In this document: in pieces, positions 1 through 9,058 of the stretch | Numbering within the stretch: the first letter of the stretch is position 1 | Layout of the letters: each line of letters begins with the position of its first letter | Assembly: GCA_021324825.1 (NCBI GenBank) | Contig: JAJPII010000045.1 | Location: forward strand, 1 to 57,482 | DNA from: Spartobacteria bacterium | GTDB lineage: Bacteria > Verrucomicrobiota > Verrucomicrobiia > Chthoniobacterales > Chthoniobacteraceae | DNA: 57,482 nucleotides | Reading direction: 5' to 3' | The notes under the pieces: generated by a model | Told to the model about the DNA's origin: nothing | What the model saw: only the letters and a program-made list of their open reading frames with translations | The model's database searches: none | Position numbers and translations under genes: made by a program

Positions 1-246
1 ACACCCGCTCTCTGAAGACTTTGCGGCCGCCGTTCCCCTTTTCGTCGCCATGGGCGGATTATGCGTCCGGCCAAGGCTCGCGTCAAAGATACCCGGGCGA
101 TAATTTCCCCGGCATGAAGACAACGCTTGCGTTCATCCATGGTTCTGCTAGGTTGACTCCCCCTTTTCCCGCGAAAGGCCGGCGATCATCGCCCGCCCGG
201 GCGAGGGGTTTATCTGGCAACCCGTGGTGAGTTTAGACCGTCGTTT
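1..246. other. Leader region upstream of rpsA, no gene assigned
   Basis: No convincing coding region lies here; the one short open frame (21-230) is rich in Pro, Arg and Ser and looks like GC-rich noise. A TTGACT hexamer near 153 could be a -35 box, but no matching -10 box follows at 16-18 bases. A GC-rich palindrome (CGCCCGGGCG, near 197-206) lies about 40 bases before the rpsA start. Leader structure of this kind is known to matter for S1 autoregulation in other bacteria; that link is inference here. Confidence 0.4.
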
Positions 247-1929
247 ATGATTGAAATGCAAGAGCTGATCGCGAAGTCCATGAAGGACTTCAAAGAGGGC
301 AGCATCGTCAAGGGCCGCATCCTCGAAATCCGTCCACGGGAAATCCTCGTCGACATCGGTTACAAATCGGAGGGCGTCATCCCCTCCTCCGAATTCGAGG
401 ACCTGGAGGAATTGCAAGTCGGCGATGAAGTGGAAGTGCTGCTCGAACGGCTCGAAAACGACGAAGGCATGGTCGTTCTCTCGAAGGAAAAGGCCGCCCA
501 CAAACAGAATTGGGAGAAGATCATCAAGGTATTCGAGGGCGACGGCCTCATCAAGGGCAAGGTGCGCGCCGTGGTCAAGGGCGGGCTGACCGTCAACATC
601 GGCGTCGAGGCGTTCCTGCCGGGATCGCAGATCGACGTCGTGCCGCCGAAAGACCTCCAGCAATTCGTCGGCAACACGTATGATTTCAAGATCGTCAAGA
701 TCAACGACGACCGCAAGAACGTCGTCCTGAGCCGGCGCGAGCTCATCGAGCAGGAACGCTCCGAGCGGCGCCAGCGCTTCCTGGAGAAGGTCAAGGTCGG
801 CGAGATGGTCAAGGGCGCCGTGAAGAACCTCACCGATTTCGGCGCGTTCATCGACCTGAACGGCATCGACGGCCTCCTGCACATCACCGACATGACCTGG
901 GGCCGCCTCGGGCACCCGAGCGAACTCCTCAAGGTCGGCCAGGAAGTCGACGTCGTCGTCCTGGACATCAACAAGGAGAAGGAGCGCGTCTCCCTCGGCC
1001 TGAAGCAGACCCTCAACAACCCTTGGGACAAGATCGAGGAGCGGTTCCCGGTCAACAAACACGTCAAGGGGAAGGTCACGAACCTCGTTCCCTACGGCGC
1101 GTTCGTCGAGATCGAGGAAGGCGTCGAAGGCCTCATCCACGTCTCGGAGCTTTCGTGGACCAAACGCATCACCCGCCCCTCCGATGTCCTCACCGTCGGC
1201 CAGGAAATCGAAGCCGTCGTCCTCGGCGTCAACAAGGAGGAGCAGAAGATTTCCCTCGGCGTCCGCCAGCTCGAGCCCAACCCGTGGGACGAGATGGAGC
1301 ACAAATACATGATCGGCAAGACCGTCACCGGCAAGGTGCGGAACATGACCGCCTACGGCGCGTTCGTCGAGCTCGAGGAAGGCATCGACGGAATGATCCA
1401 CGTCTCCGACCTCAGTTGGACCCGCAAGATCAACCACCCGAGCGAAGTGCTGAAGAAGGGCGAGGACGTGGAAGCCGTCGTCATCGACATCGACAAGGCC
1501 AACCAGCGCATAAGCCTCGGCGTCAAGCAGTTGGAAGGCGACCCGTGGAAGGAAATCGACCAGCGTTACAAAATCGGCGACCTCGTCAAGGGCAAGGTCA
1601 CCAAGCTCGCCAGCTTCGGCGCGTTCGTCCAGTTGCAGGACGACATCGACGGCCTCGTCCACATCTCGCAGCTGAGCGAGGAGCACGTCACCAAGGTGAA
1701 GGACGTACTGAAAGTCGGCCAGGAAGTCGAAGCCCGCGTCATCAAAGTGGACAAGGCGGAGCGCCGCATCGGCCTCTCCGTCAAAGCCGCGAACTACTCC
1801 GAGGAAGAACTGCGCAAGGAAAGCGAAGCCTTCGACAACCTCCGCCCCGGCGAAGACATGGTCGGGCTGGAACAAGCCTTCCAGGCCGCCCAGGAGGAAT
1901 ACCGCCCCGGCGACTCCAAGAAAAAGTAG
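247..1929 (+). CDS. rpsA: 30S ribosomal protein S1
   Basis: S1 binds mRNA on the small ribosomal subunit and helps start translation of structured or weak-SD messages. The 560-aa product is close to the E. coli length (557 aa) and shows six consecutive S1 OB-fold repeats, starting near residues 18, 98, 184, 268, 355 and 442. Repeats 3-6 carry the typical GAF(V/I) ... GL(L/I)H(I/V)S pattern. The first two repeats are more divergent, as expected for the ribosome-docking part. The ATG at 247 is chosen because repeat 1 begins 17 residues later; a second ATG is at 256. No Shine-Dalgarno sequence is visible before it, which is usual for rpsA. It is followed after 36 bases by a glutaredoxin-like gene. 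Confidence 0.97.
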   Translation: MIEMQELIAKSMKDFKEGSIVKGRILEIRPREILVDIGYKSEGVIPSSEFEDLEELQVGDEVEVLLERLENDEGMVVLSKEKAAHKQNWEKIIKVFEGDGLIKGKVRAVVKGGLTVNIGVEAFLPGSQIDVVPPKDLQQFVGNTYDFKIVKINDDRKNVVLSRRELIEQERSERRQRFLEKVKVGEMVKGAVKNLTDFGAFIDLNGIDGLLHITDMTWGRLGHPSELLKVGQEVDVVVLDINKEKERVSLGLKQTLNNPWDKIEERFPVNKHVKGKVTNLVPYGAFVEIEEGVEGLIHVSELSWTKRITRPSDVLTVGQEIEAVVLGVNKEEQKISLGVRQLEPNPWDEMEHKYMIGKTVTGKVRNMTAYGAFVELEEGIDGMIHVSDLSWTRKINHPSEVLKKGEDVEAVVIDIDKANQRISLGVKQLEGDPWKEIDQRYKIGDLVKGKVTKLASFGAFVQLQDDIDGLVHISQLSEEHVTKVKDVLKVGQEVEARVIKVDKAERRIGLSVKAANYSEEELRKESEAFDNLRPGEDMVGLEQAFQAAQEEYRPGDSKKK

Positions 1930-1965
1930 AACTCAGCAGGACCTGTGTTACCGTAGGCTTTAAAT

Positions 1966-2316
1966 ATGGCAACTCCTCAAATAACGGCGTATCTGAAAAC
2001 GTATTGCGGGTGGAGCGGCGGCGTGCGCGCCATCCTGGCGAAGTATTCTCTTCCCTACGAAGAGAAGGACATCATAGCGAACCCCGCCTTCCGCTGGGAG
2101 ATGGAGCAAAAGAGCGGCCAGCCGCTCTCTCCGTGCGTGGAGATCAACGGAGTCATGCTCGCCGACGTGAGCGGCGACGAGGTGGAGAACCACCTCATCA
2201 GGGAAGGCTTCGTTAACCGGGATGGAACCCCGGCGGGCGTTCCCACGAATGCTCCCTGCACGGATGCGCAACACGCGGCGCAGGCGGCGGGCGCGCCTCT
2301 CCATTTCCACGCGTAG
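1966..2316 (+). CDS. Glutaredoxin-like protein (CGWS active-site motif)
   Basis: A 116-aa thioredoxin-fold protein, probably a cytoplasmic thiol redox or Fe-S handling factor. The active-site motif is TYCGWS (Cys14), with a single cysteine in the position of CPYC/CGFS, so a monothiol mechanism is likely. A cis-Pro-type segment (LSPCVEING) follows near residue 64, and then an acidic helix, as in glutaredoxins. The last 25 residues (Cys, His and Ala rich) extend beyond the fold. It starts 36 bases after rpsA on the same strand and may be co-transcribed. The downstream neighbour is convergent with only 2 bases between stops. Family assignment is good; the substrate is unknown. Confidence 0.75.
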   Translation: MATPQITAYLKTYCGWSGGVRAILAKYSLPYEEKDIIANPAFRWEMEQKSGQPLSPCVEINGVMLADVSGDEVENHLIREGFVNRDGTPAGVPTNAPCTDAQHAAQAAGAPLHFHA

Positions 2317-2318
2317 TT

Positions 2319-3257
2319 TCAGTCCGCGCCCAGCACGGGAGAGAGTGTAAAGCTTCTTCTCAGCCGCGCTCCCGGCGCTATCTCCTGGATTCCTTCCTTC
2401 TTTTCAAAGGGGCGCTGTTCGTGGTGGTCCGGCAAGCCCCAGCACGGCTCCAGGCAGAGGAACCCGTGTCCGTCGCTCCAGATCGTGACGTACGGGGCGC
2501 CCGCGAAATTCATATAGACCTGGCGGCGCGACACGCTGTCCGAGAAGACGAAGAGCGGCGCGTCCACTTTCTTCAGTTCCAGCAGGAAGGAGATTGGCAG
2601 ATCGGCCTTCTTGAAGGGCATCGGTCCGCCGTCGAAAACGAATTCTTCGGTCTCGCCCGAAAGGAAGTTCCCCGGCGCGAAATGCCGCGCGTAGACGCCC
2701 GCGGGCATCCGCAGGTCGCAGGCTTCCATCGAAGCGCCGGCGAACCCCGGATGCAGGCCGAAGCTGACGTGCGACGCCCGCGGTTCATGGTTTTGAAACT
2801 CGAAGGTCACGCGAAGCGTATCGCCCTCCAGCGCATAGGTGACGGCGAACTCCACGCGGTACGGGTATTCCCGGGGTTCCATTTGTTCGAGCGGCAGCCG
2901 GTACGTCAGCGAAGCGCGCTCCTCCGTCTGCGCTTCCGGCGGCGGAAACGTTTTCAGGCGAAGGAAGCTGTGCGTGCTCCCGCGGATTTCATGGCCCCGA
3001 TACAGAGAGCGCTCGTCCTTGATCCGGTGCGTGTAATACCCCATCACCGTCGCGTGATTATTCCAGCCCTCCGCCGCGTGGCTCACGTCCCCATCCCGGT
3101 AGAGAAACCCAATCCACTCGCCCTTCTTGTTTCGGCGGGCAAGGCTCACCAGTTCGGCCCCCGTGCGGGAGACCTCTATCCGCAAGCCGGCTTCGTGATG
3201 CGTCAGGACATCCAGGTCATGTCCGTCGCGGGAAGTTTCCTCATGGGTAAAGCGCAT
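2319..3257 (-). CDS. Aldose 1-epimerase-like protein (galactose mutarotase fold)
   Basis: A 312-aa protein resembling LacX/GalM-type aldose epimerases, which interconvert sugar anomers. Visible family features include the RGSTHSFLR segment near residue 93 (equivalent to the HGFxR region), SFGLHPGF near residue 165, and a C-terminal CLEPCWG segment matching the conserved Glu region (LCIEPWTG-like). No signal peptide is present, so it is cytoplasmic. The ATG at 3257 is preferred over the TTG at 3293 because the extra 12 residues are low-complexity Arg/Ala; neither has a well-spaced ribosome site. It is divergent from ubiX and convergent with the glutaredoxin gene. Exact sugar substrate unknown. 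Confidence 0.7.
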   Translation of the reverse strand: MRFTHEETSRDGHDLDVLTHHEAGLRIEVSRTGAELVSLARRNKKGEWIGFLYRDGDVSHAAEGWNNHATVMGYYTHRIKDERSLYRGHEIRGSTHSFLRLKTFPPPEAQTEERASLTYRLPLEQMEPREYPYRVEFAVTYALEGDTLRVTFEFQNHEPRASHVSFGLHPGFAGASMEACDLRMPAGVYARHFAPGNFLSGETEEFVFDGGPMPFKKADLPISFLLELKKVDAPLFVFSDSVSRRQVYMNFAGAPYVTIWSDGHGFLCLEPCWGLPDHHEQRPFEKKEGIQEIAPGARLRRSFTLSPVLGAD

Positions 3258-3331
3258 CCTCGCAGGATAGAAAGCCCCGCGCGCGAAGCGCAAAGAAATT
3301 CATCCGGCTTGCTATCCGTAGGGTTGAGTCC

Positions 3332-3892
3332 TTGAATAATCCGATGAAGCTGGTCATCGCCGCGAGCGGAGCGAGCGGAGCGATTTATCTCCAGCGGCTG
3401 CTCGACAAGCTCGCGCCGTCGGGGCATGAGATTCATCTGACCCTGAGCCGCCACGCGAAGCAGGTCGTGGCCGAGGAGATCGGCGAACTGCGCGTTTCCG
3501 AAGGCGTGGCGCGGCACGAGGACGCCGGGATGAACGTCCCGTTTGTCAGCGGCTCCGCGCGTTTTGACGCGATGGTCGTCGTTCCGTGCTCGATGGGAAC
3601 CTTAGGCCGCATCGCCCACGGGACGAGTGAGAGCACCATCCTCCGCGCCGCCGATGTTTTCCTGAAGGAGCGGCGCAAGCTCATCCTGGTTCCGCGCGAG
3701 ACGCCCTGGAGCCTTGTCCATGCGCGCAATGTTGTCGCGGTCATCGAAGCGGGCGCCACGGTGCTGCCCGCCTGCCCTTCCTTTTACAACAGGCCGCGCA
3801 GTGTGGAGGATATCGCGGATACGGTGGTCGCCCGCATCCTGGACCACCTGGGAATCGAGAACCCATCCGCTTACCGCTGGAAGAGTCCATGA
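3332..3892 (+). CDS. ubiX: UbiX-type flavin prenyltransferase
   Basis: Makes prenylated FMN, the cofactor of UbiD-family decarboxylases, from FMN and dimethylallyl phosphate. The N-terminal ASGASGAIY flavin-binding signature, the internal VVPCSMGTLGRIAHG segment and the LVPRETPW segment are all characteristic. Length (182-186 aa) fits the family. The TTG at 3332 is given as start; the ATG at 3344, four codons later, sits directly before the conserved KLVIAASG strand and may be the true start. No ubiD gene is in the window. The stop overlaps the nnr start by 4 bases, so the two are likely translationally coupled. Confidence 0.92.
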   Translation: MNNPMKLVIAASGASGAIYLQRLLDKLAPSGHEIHLTLSRHAKQVVAEEIGELRVSEGVARHEDAGMNVPFVSGSARFDAMVVVPCSMGTLGRIAHGTSESTILRAADVFLKERRKLILVPRETPWSLVHARNVVAVIEAGATVLPACPSFYNRPRSVEDIADTVVARILDHLGIENPSAYRWKSP

Positions 3893-5340
3893 TCCTTTCC
3901 AGCGAAGAGATGAAGCGTCTTGAAGAAGCGGCGTTCGCTTCCGGCAGTTCCGCCGAAACGCTCATGGAGGAGGCGGGCCGGCGCATCGCGGAGACCGTGC
4001 GGCAGTTCTTCCACGCGCCAGGCAGGGCGATCGTCTTCTTCGGGAAGGGGCACAACGGAGGCGACGCGCTCGCGGCGGCGAGGCATCTCGCGGACGCGGG
4101 TTGGGGAATCGGGTTGCGGCAGGCTTCGGAGGAATTGAGCGAACTGACACGATTGCAACTCAACCGCCTCGGAAGCCGCGGCGCGGGGCATGGCAATGCC
4201 GTCGTGCTCGACGGCCTGCTCGGCATCGGCGCCAAAGGCCCTTTGCGCGATCCCATTCGTCAACTTGCGCGGGAGATAAACGGCCTCCGGCAACGGTGGG
4301 GCGCGGCCGTCTTCGCGATCGACATCCCCACCGGCCTCGACGGCGACACCGGCGAAGCGGACGCCGATTGCGTTGTCGCCGATTTCACCCTCACGGTCGG
4401 CTTCTGCAAAAAGGGATTGGTCCACGACGAGGCCACGAATTTCGTGGGCAGGCTCGCGGTGCTGCCGCTCGCGGCCTTGACCGGGCAGACCTTCGCCGCC
4501 GGGGACGACTCGGAGCCGGCCACGCCCGCCGGCCTCGCCGCGCTGTTGCCGCCCAGGAAATTCGAATCGAACAAGGGCGACTACGGGCGGGTCGGCATTA
4601 TAGCGGGATCGCGCGGTTTCGTGGGTGCGGCGCTGCTCGCTTCGGAAGGAGCCGTGCGGGCCGGGGCCGGGCTGGTCACTCTTTACGTCACGGAAGATAT
4701 TTATGCGATAGCCGCCGGAGCCGCCTCTCTCTCGGTCATGGTGCAACCCGTCTCCTCCTACCGGGAAATCCTGGAGAAAAAGCATGACGCCCTCGGCATC
4801 GGCCCCGGCCTCGGCAAAAGTCGGAACGAGGAAATCCTCGGCATCGTAAAGGAGGTTCCCATTCCGGCGGTGGTGGACGCGGACGCGCTGAATATCATTT
4901 CTTCGCGGCTCCACGTCATCAACTCCTTTCGCGGACCGAGGCTGTTTACGCCGCACCCGGGGGAGATGCGGCGCCTTTACTCGATGGGCGATCTGCCGCG
5001 CGCGGACGTTGTCCGCGCATTCACGGGCGAGTTCGCCGTCACGCTGCTTCTGAAAGGCTCGCGGACGCTCGTCGGCGAACAGGGGCGTCCTCTTTCCTAC
5101 AACACCACCGGCACGCCCGGCATGGCCACCGGCGGCATGGGCGACGTCCTGACCGGGGTGTGCGCGGCGCTTGCGGGCCAGGGGCTGGCCCTGTATGACG
5201 CCGCGCGGCTCGGCGCATGGGTGTGCGGACGCGCGTCCGAGATCGCCATCTACAACGGAGCGCAGTCCGAGCAATCGCTCGCCGCCGCGGACCTGTTCGA
5301 GACCCTGGGCCTCGCGTTTCGGGAGTTGCGCGGGGAGTGA
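3889..5340 (+). CDS. nnr: Bifunctional NAD(P)H-hydrate epimerase / dehydratase
   Basis: Repairs damaged hydrated NADH and NADPH. The 483-aa protein has the usual two parts: an N-terminal YjeF_N epimerase domain (about residues 1-210, with FGKGHNGGDALAAAR near 45) and a C-terminal ADP/ATP-dependent dehydratase of the ribokinase-like fold (about 220-483). In the second part the segments GDYGRVGIIAGSRGFVGAA, TPHPGEM and GTPGMATGGMGDVLTG (near residue 407) mark nucleotide and substrate binding. The ATG overlaps the ubiX stop by 4 bases. sppA begins 23 bases downstream. Position next to tsaE in this chain agrees with the common bacterial linkage of yjeF/nnr with tsaE. Confidence 0.95.
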   Translation: MILSSEEMKRLEEAAFASGSSAETLMEEAGRRIAETVRQFFHAPGRAIVFFGKGHNGGDALAAARHLADAGWGIGLRQASEELSELTRLQLNRLGSRGAGHGNAVVLDGLLGIGAKGPLRDPIRQLAREINGLRQRWGAAVFAIDIPTGLDGDTGEADADCVVADFTLTVGFCKKGLVHDEATNFVGRLAVLPLAALTGQTFAAGDDSEPATPAGLAALLPPRKFESNKGDYGRVGIIAGSRGFVGAALLASEGAVRAGAGLVTLYVTEDIYAIAAGAASLSVMVQPVSSYREILEKKHDALGIGPGLGKSRNEEILGIVKEVPIPAVVDADALNIISSRLHVINSFRGPRLFTPHPGEMRRLYSMGDLPRADVVRAFTGEFAVTLLLKGSRTLVGEQGRPLSYNTTGTPGMATGGMGDVLTGVCAALAGQGLALYDAARLGAWVCGRASEIAIYNGAQSEQSLAAADLFETLGLAFRELRGE

Positions 5341-5363
5341 ATCTTCGGCAAGGTGCCGGTCTG

Positions 5364-6353
5364 ATGACTATCAAGCGTTTCGGCTGCCTGGGCCTCCTTC
5401 TCCTCCTTCTTTTCTTCAGCCTGCTTCTGAACGTCATCCTGGCCGCGGCGAACGGGAAGAAGCTGACAACCTCCCGGCTCATCGAGCGAAAGCCGCCCCA
5501 GTTCGACGAAACGACGGTGGAGTCGGGCGCCTCCTCCGACAAGGTGGCGATCGTTTCGCTCCAGGGCCTCATCAGTTCCTCCGTCGCGGGCGTGCTCGGC
5601 GACAATATGGTCGACGATATGAAGATCGCCCTGCGCCAGGCCGCCGAGGACGATAAGGTGAAGGCTATCATCCTTCACATCGATTCGCCCGGCGGCGAGG
5701 TCACCGCGGCGGATACGATTTACAACGCCGTGCGCGCGGCGCGGACAAGGAAGCCCGTGGTGGTGTACATGGGTTCCGTCGCGGCGTCGGGCGGCTATTA
5801 TGTGGCGTGCGGCGGGAATTACCTCATGGCCAATGAGACGACCATCACCGGCAGCATCGGCGTCATCATCGAGACGGTGAATTACGAGGGCCTCCTGGAC
5901 AAGATCGGCGTGCAGGCTGTCGTCTTCAAGAGCGGCGCCTACAAGGACATCCTCAGCGGCTCGCGGCCCATGACTCCGGAGGAGAAGGCCTACGTCCAGC
6001 GGCTCGTCATGCAGACGTACGACAAGTTCGTGACAATCGTCGCCGACGAACGGCGGCTGCCGGTCGATCAGTTGCGGCACGGCATCGCGGACGGGCGGAT
6101 CCTGAGCGGGGTCGATGCGTTGCAGGACAAGCTCATCGACCACACCGGCTACATCGAGGACGCCTTCAAGAAAGCGAAGGAACTCGCCCACGCGCCCGAC
6201 GCGCGCGTCGTGAAATACCAGGCGAAGTTCCATCTCGGCAGACTCTTCAAGATGCTTGGCCAGGCCGCGCCGCCGACGCTCGAACTGAGCCTGCCGCAAG
6301 GATTGGCCCCCCGTCTGGAGCCGGGAAGGCTTTACCTGCTTCCCCAATTTTAA
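5364..6353 (+). CDS. sppA: Signal peptide peptidase SppA (short form)
   Basis: A membrane-bound serine protease that degrades leftover signal peptides. The 329-aa protein is the short, single-domain (Bacillus/archaeal-like) form. One N-terminal membrane anchor spans about residues 7-28. The catalytic Ser is Ser142 in SVAASGGYY and the general-base Lys is Lys194 in AYKDILSGS, giving the usual Ser-Lys dyad; HIDSPGG and ITGSIGVI are also present. The ATG at 5364 is chosen because the frame upstream of it is Arg-rich antisense-like sequence overlapping nnr. The next gene begins 2 bases after the stop. Confidence 0.94.
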   Translation: MTIKRFGCLGLLLLLLFFSLLLNVILAAANGKKLTTSRLIERKPPQFDETTVESGASSDKVAIVSLQGLISSSVAGVLGDNMVDDMKIALRQAAEDDKVKAIILHIDSPGGEVTAADTIYNAVRAARTRKPVVVYMGSVAASGGYYVACGGNYLMANETTITGSIGVIIETVNYEGLLDKIGVQAVVFKSGAYKDILSGSRPMTPEEKAYVQRLVMQTYDKFVTIVADERRLPVDQLRHGIADGRILSGVDALQDKLIDHTGYIEDAFKKAKELAHAPDARVVKYQAKFHLGRLFKMLGQAAPPTLELSLPQGLAPRLEPGRLYLLPQF

Positions 6354-6355
6354 AT

Positions 6356-7138
6356 TTGGCGCACGAGCAAATCTTCTTCGCCCTGGCCGTTCTCGCGGGG
6401 CTGGCCGTCTATGTCTGGCTGGGCCGCCGCATCGCCGCGCGGGGCGGCAAGGTCGCTTCGGACAAACTCGGGACGCCCGATCTTTTGATGGGGTGGGCGC
6501 TCGTGAATTGGTTCGGCCTATTGATGACGGCGTCCGCCCGAAGACCGCGCCCGCACGCAGTCCATACGCGGGATGTCATCCATAGCGCGCTGATGGAGAC
6601 GCTGCTCGTGGCCGTCATCTGCGGCTTTCTCCGCTATCGCGGCATTCGCCTGCGGGAGTTCTTCGGCTTGCGGCGGACACCGCCCGGGAAGACGCTCGGT
6701 CTCGCTATCCTCTTCCTGTTCGCGGCCTATCCGCTCATCGACCTCGCTTCCCTTCCGTTCGGCAAGGGCCGGCCGCAGGAGATCGTGCAATTCTTCCTGG
6801 AAACGTTGCTGCAGCCGGATCGCCGGCCCGTCATCATCACTTTGACAATGGGCGTCCTGATCGCGCCGGTCGCGGAGGAACTCATCTTCCGCGGTTACAT
6901 TTACCCCATCGTCAAACGTTACCTCGGCATCGTCGCCGGCGTGGCGGTGAATTCCGCTCTCTTCGCCGCCATCCATATGGATAAACAGGCGCTGTTGCCG
7001 CTCTTCACTCTGGCGGTCTGTTTTTCTCTGGTTTATGAAGCGACCGGTTCGCTTCTGGTTTCCGCGACGATGCACTCCCTCTTCAATCTCAACACGTTCC
7101 TTGCGCTGGCAGCCATGGCGCGCGCCCATCTTCTATGA
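6356..7138 (+). CDS. CPBP family intramembrane metalloprotease
   Basis: A 260-aa polytopic membrane protein of the CAAX-protease/bacteriocin-processing (Abi, Rce1-like) family. Active-site motifs are EELIFRG (Glu174, Glu175, Arg179), a His in AAIHMDK near residue 206, and MHSLFNLN near residue 240; these correspond to the EExxxR, FxxxH and HxxxN/D motifs. Six to eight hydrophobic segments can be counted. The start is a TTG only 2 bases after the sppA stop, and the stop overlaps the thiL start by 4 bases, so it belongs to the same transcription unit. Substrate unknown. Confidence 0.88.
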   Translation: MAHEQIFFALAVLAGLAVYVWLGRRIAARGGKVASDKLGTPDLLMGWALVNWFGLLMTASARRPRPHAVHTRDVIHSALMETLLVAVICGFLRYRGIRLREFFGLRRTPPGKTLGLAILFLFAAYPLIDLASLPFGKGRPQEIVQFFLETLLQPDRRPVIITLTMGVLIAPVAEELIFRGYIYPIVKRYLGIVAGVAVNSALFAAIHMDKQALLPLFTLAVCFSLVYEATGSLLVSATMHSLFNLNTFLALAAMARAHLL

Positions 7139-8019
7139 AACTCGCCAGTCTCGGAGAGGACGCCATTGTCGCACGGCTCACGCGCGGCATCGCGCCGGGG
7201 GCCGGCGTCCGCATCGGCATAGGGGATGACTGCGCCGTCGTCGGCGGCAAGCGGGACGCCGTCTGGCGGCTCTTGAAGACGGATGCCTTGGTGGAAGGCA
7301 TCCATTTCCTGCCGGACAGCCCCGCGCCGTGGATCGGCTGGAAGGCGATGGCGCGTCCCGTCAGCGATATGGCGGCGATGGGCGGCCTGCCCGAATACGC
7401 GCTCGTGACCATCGCCATCGCGCCCGAAGCGGAGATGAAGCGCCTGCAAGGGATTTACTCCGGGATCAAGCGCGCCGCGCGGAGGTTCGGCGTCAAGGTG
7501 GCGGGCGGGGAGATGTCCCGCTCGCCCGGGCCGCTGTTTCTTTCGATAGCGCTCACGGGCACGGTGGAAAGAGAGCGCTGCGTGACGCGGGCGGGCGGGC
7601 GCGCCGGCGATTTTCTTTACGTCACGGGCAGGCTGGGCGGCTCGTTGAAGGGAAGACACCTCCGCTTCGTGCCGCGCGTCGAGGAAGCGCGCTGGCTCAC
7701 GGAGAGCTTCAGCATCCGCGCGATGATGGACCTGAGCGACGGCCTCGGCTCCGATCTCCCCCGGCTCGCGAAAGCCGGCGGCGCGGGCTTCCGCATCGAC
7801 CGGCTTCCTTGCGCGAGCGGTTGCAGCGCGCGGCAGGCGATTTCCGACGGAGAAGACTACGAACTGCTCTTCGCCCTTCGGCCCAAGGACGGCCCCCGGC
7901 TGGAAGCGGCATGGAAAGAGCGCTTCCCGCGCCTGAAGCTGACGCGCATCGGCCAGTTGACCCCTCGCGGACAAACCCATCTCGCTCGCGGCCATGATCA
8001 TTTCGCGCAGCCCCGCTGA
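7135..8019 (+). CDS. thiL: Thiamine-monophosphate kinase
   Basis: Phosphorylates thiamine monophosphate to the active cofactor thiamine diphosphate using ATP. The 294-aa protein has the AIR-synthase-like fold: an N-terminal EDAIVARLT helix, the Mg-binding GIGDDCAVV segment (near residue 25), the TDALVEGIHFLPD segment, KAMARPVSDMAAMGG, and the C-terminal DLSDGLGSDLPRLA and SDGEDYELLF motifs. Somewhat shorter than E. coli ThiL (325 aa). It overlaps the CPBP gene by 4 bases and tsaE by 26 bases. No other thiamine genes are in the window. Confidence 0.95.
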   Translation: MKLASLGEDAIVARLTRGIAPGAGVRIGIGDDCAVVGGKRDAVWRLLKTDALVEGIHFLPDSPAPWIGWKAMARPVSDMAAMGGLPEYALVTIAIAPEAEMKRLQGIYSGIKRAARRFGVKVAGGEMSRSPGPLFLSIALTGTVERERCVTRAGGRAGDFLYVTGRLGGSLKGRHLRFVPRVEEARWLTESFSIRAMMDLSDGLGSDLPRLAKAGGAGFRIDRLPCASGCSARQAISDGEDYELLFALRPKDGPRLEAAWKERFPRLKLTRIGQLTPRGQTHLARGHDHFAQPR

Positions 8020-8413
8020 GACGTTTTCACTCGGCAAAGTGCGCGGCGCCGCGGCGAAACCGGGCGATGTCTTCGCGCTGTGGGGCGACCTGGGAACGGG
8101 AAAAACGCAATTCGTGAAGGGCCTCGCGGCGGGCATGAACCTCGCCGAAAACGTCACCAGCCCGACCTTCACCCTCGTGCAGGAATACGTCGGCGGAGCG
8201 ATCCCGTTGTATCACATCGACCTTTATCGCCTGGAAACGGAGAGCGAAGCGGCGGGCATCGGCATCGACGAGTACCTGGAATCGGGCGGAGTCGTCGCCA
8301 TCGAATGGGCGGATAAATTCGCGGCCCTCCTGCCCGAAGAGGCGCGCTGGATTCACTTTTGCCATTCGCAACTCGAATCGCGGGAGATACGGACAGGCGA
8401 ACGCCCCGCATGA
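7994..8413 (+). CDS. tsaE: tRNA t6A biosynthesis ATPase TsaE
   Basis: The ATPase partner of the TsaBD complex that makes N6-threonylcarbamoyl-adenosine at position 37 of ANN-decoding tRNAs. A P-loop GDLGTGKTQ lies near residue 31, followed by SPTFTLVQEY (switch I-like region) and YHIDLYRLE with the conserved Asp; a VVAIEWADKF segment near residue 95 is also typical. Length 139 aa is normal. It overlaps thiL by 26 bases and tsaB by 4 bases, putting the two t6A factors in direct translational order. tsaC and tsaD are not in the window. Confidence 0.95.
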   Translation: MIISRSPAETFSLGKVRGAAAKPGDVFALWGDLGTGKTQFVKGLAAGMNLAENVTSPTFTLVQEYVGGAIPLYHIDLYRLETESEAAGIGIDEYLESGGVVAIEWADKFAALLPEEARWIHFCHSQLESREIRTGERPA

Positions 8414-9006
8414 CCACGCTCGCCCTGGAATGTTCCACTCCGCTGGGAAGCATCGCGGCCAGACGGGACGGCGCGGAGATTTTCAGCGAGTCGTTCAGAG
8501 CGGAGCGCGGCCATGGACCGGCGCTCTTCGCCGCGCTGGAAAGGGCGCTGAACGCCGCCGGCCATTGCGAGCGCGTCGTCGTCGGCCTCGGCCCCGGTTC
8601 CTATTCCGGCGTGCGCATCGCCGTCGCCGCGGCCATCGGGCTGGAGTTCGGCCTCGGCTGCTCCCTTCTCGGCATACCTTCCATCGTCGCAATCCGAACG
8701 GGCGAATACATCGCCGTCGGCGACGCCCGGCGGCGGCAATTCTTCCGGGCGCACATCCGGGACGGCCTTCTCCTCGAAGCCCCCGTTCTTCTTTCCCCAG
8801 ACGAACTGAAACAGCGCCTCGCGGTGGAATCGCTCCCCGTCTTCGCATCCGCGCCCATCGAAGGCCTCCCAGGCATCGGGATCGCCTCCCCCTCCGCGGA
8901 AATCCTGGCCCGGCTCGGCGAACTGGAACACGGCATCATCGCCGAAGGAACGCTCGAACCGATGTATCTGCGCGCGCCCCACATCACGCAACCGCGCGTG
9001 GCGTGA
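8410..9006 (+). CDS. tsaB: tRNA t6A biosynthesis protein TsaB
   Basis: Scaffold and dimerization partner of TsaD in t6A synthesis. The ASKHA-fold N-terminal half is recognizable: TTLALECSTPLGS at the start and VVGLGPGSYSGVRIAVA near residues 55-70. The 198-aa product is a little shorter than E. coli TsaB (231 aa), with the loss in the less conserved C-terminal half. The ATG at 8410 overlaps the tsaE stop; an upstream in-frame start at 8359 would add 17 residues with no family match. The next gene begins about 50 bases downstream. Confidence 0.93.
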   Translation: MTTLALECSTPLGSIAARRDGAEIFSESFRAERGHGPALFAALERALNAAGHCERVVVGLGPGSYSGVRIAVAAAIGLEFGLGCSLLGIPSIVAIRTGEYIAVGDARRRQFFRAHIRDGLLLEAPVLLSPDELKQRLAVESLPVFASAPIEGLPGIGIASPSAEILARLGELEHGIIAEGTLEPMYLRAPHITQPRVA

Positions 9007-9058
9007 TTTGAAACCGGCGAAACTTGCACCTGGGACCGGAAACGTTATCCTCCCATCC

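Noticed and set aside
148..1875. Long 575-aa open frame antisense to rpsA
   Set aside because: It mirrors the S1 codon pattern on the other strand (repeated Val-Asp-Leu-Asp units), and the plus strand has six clear S1 domains. GC-rich codon use creates such shadows throughout the window.
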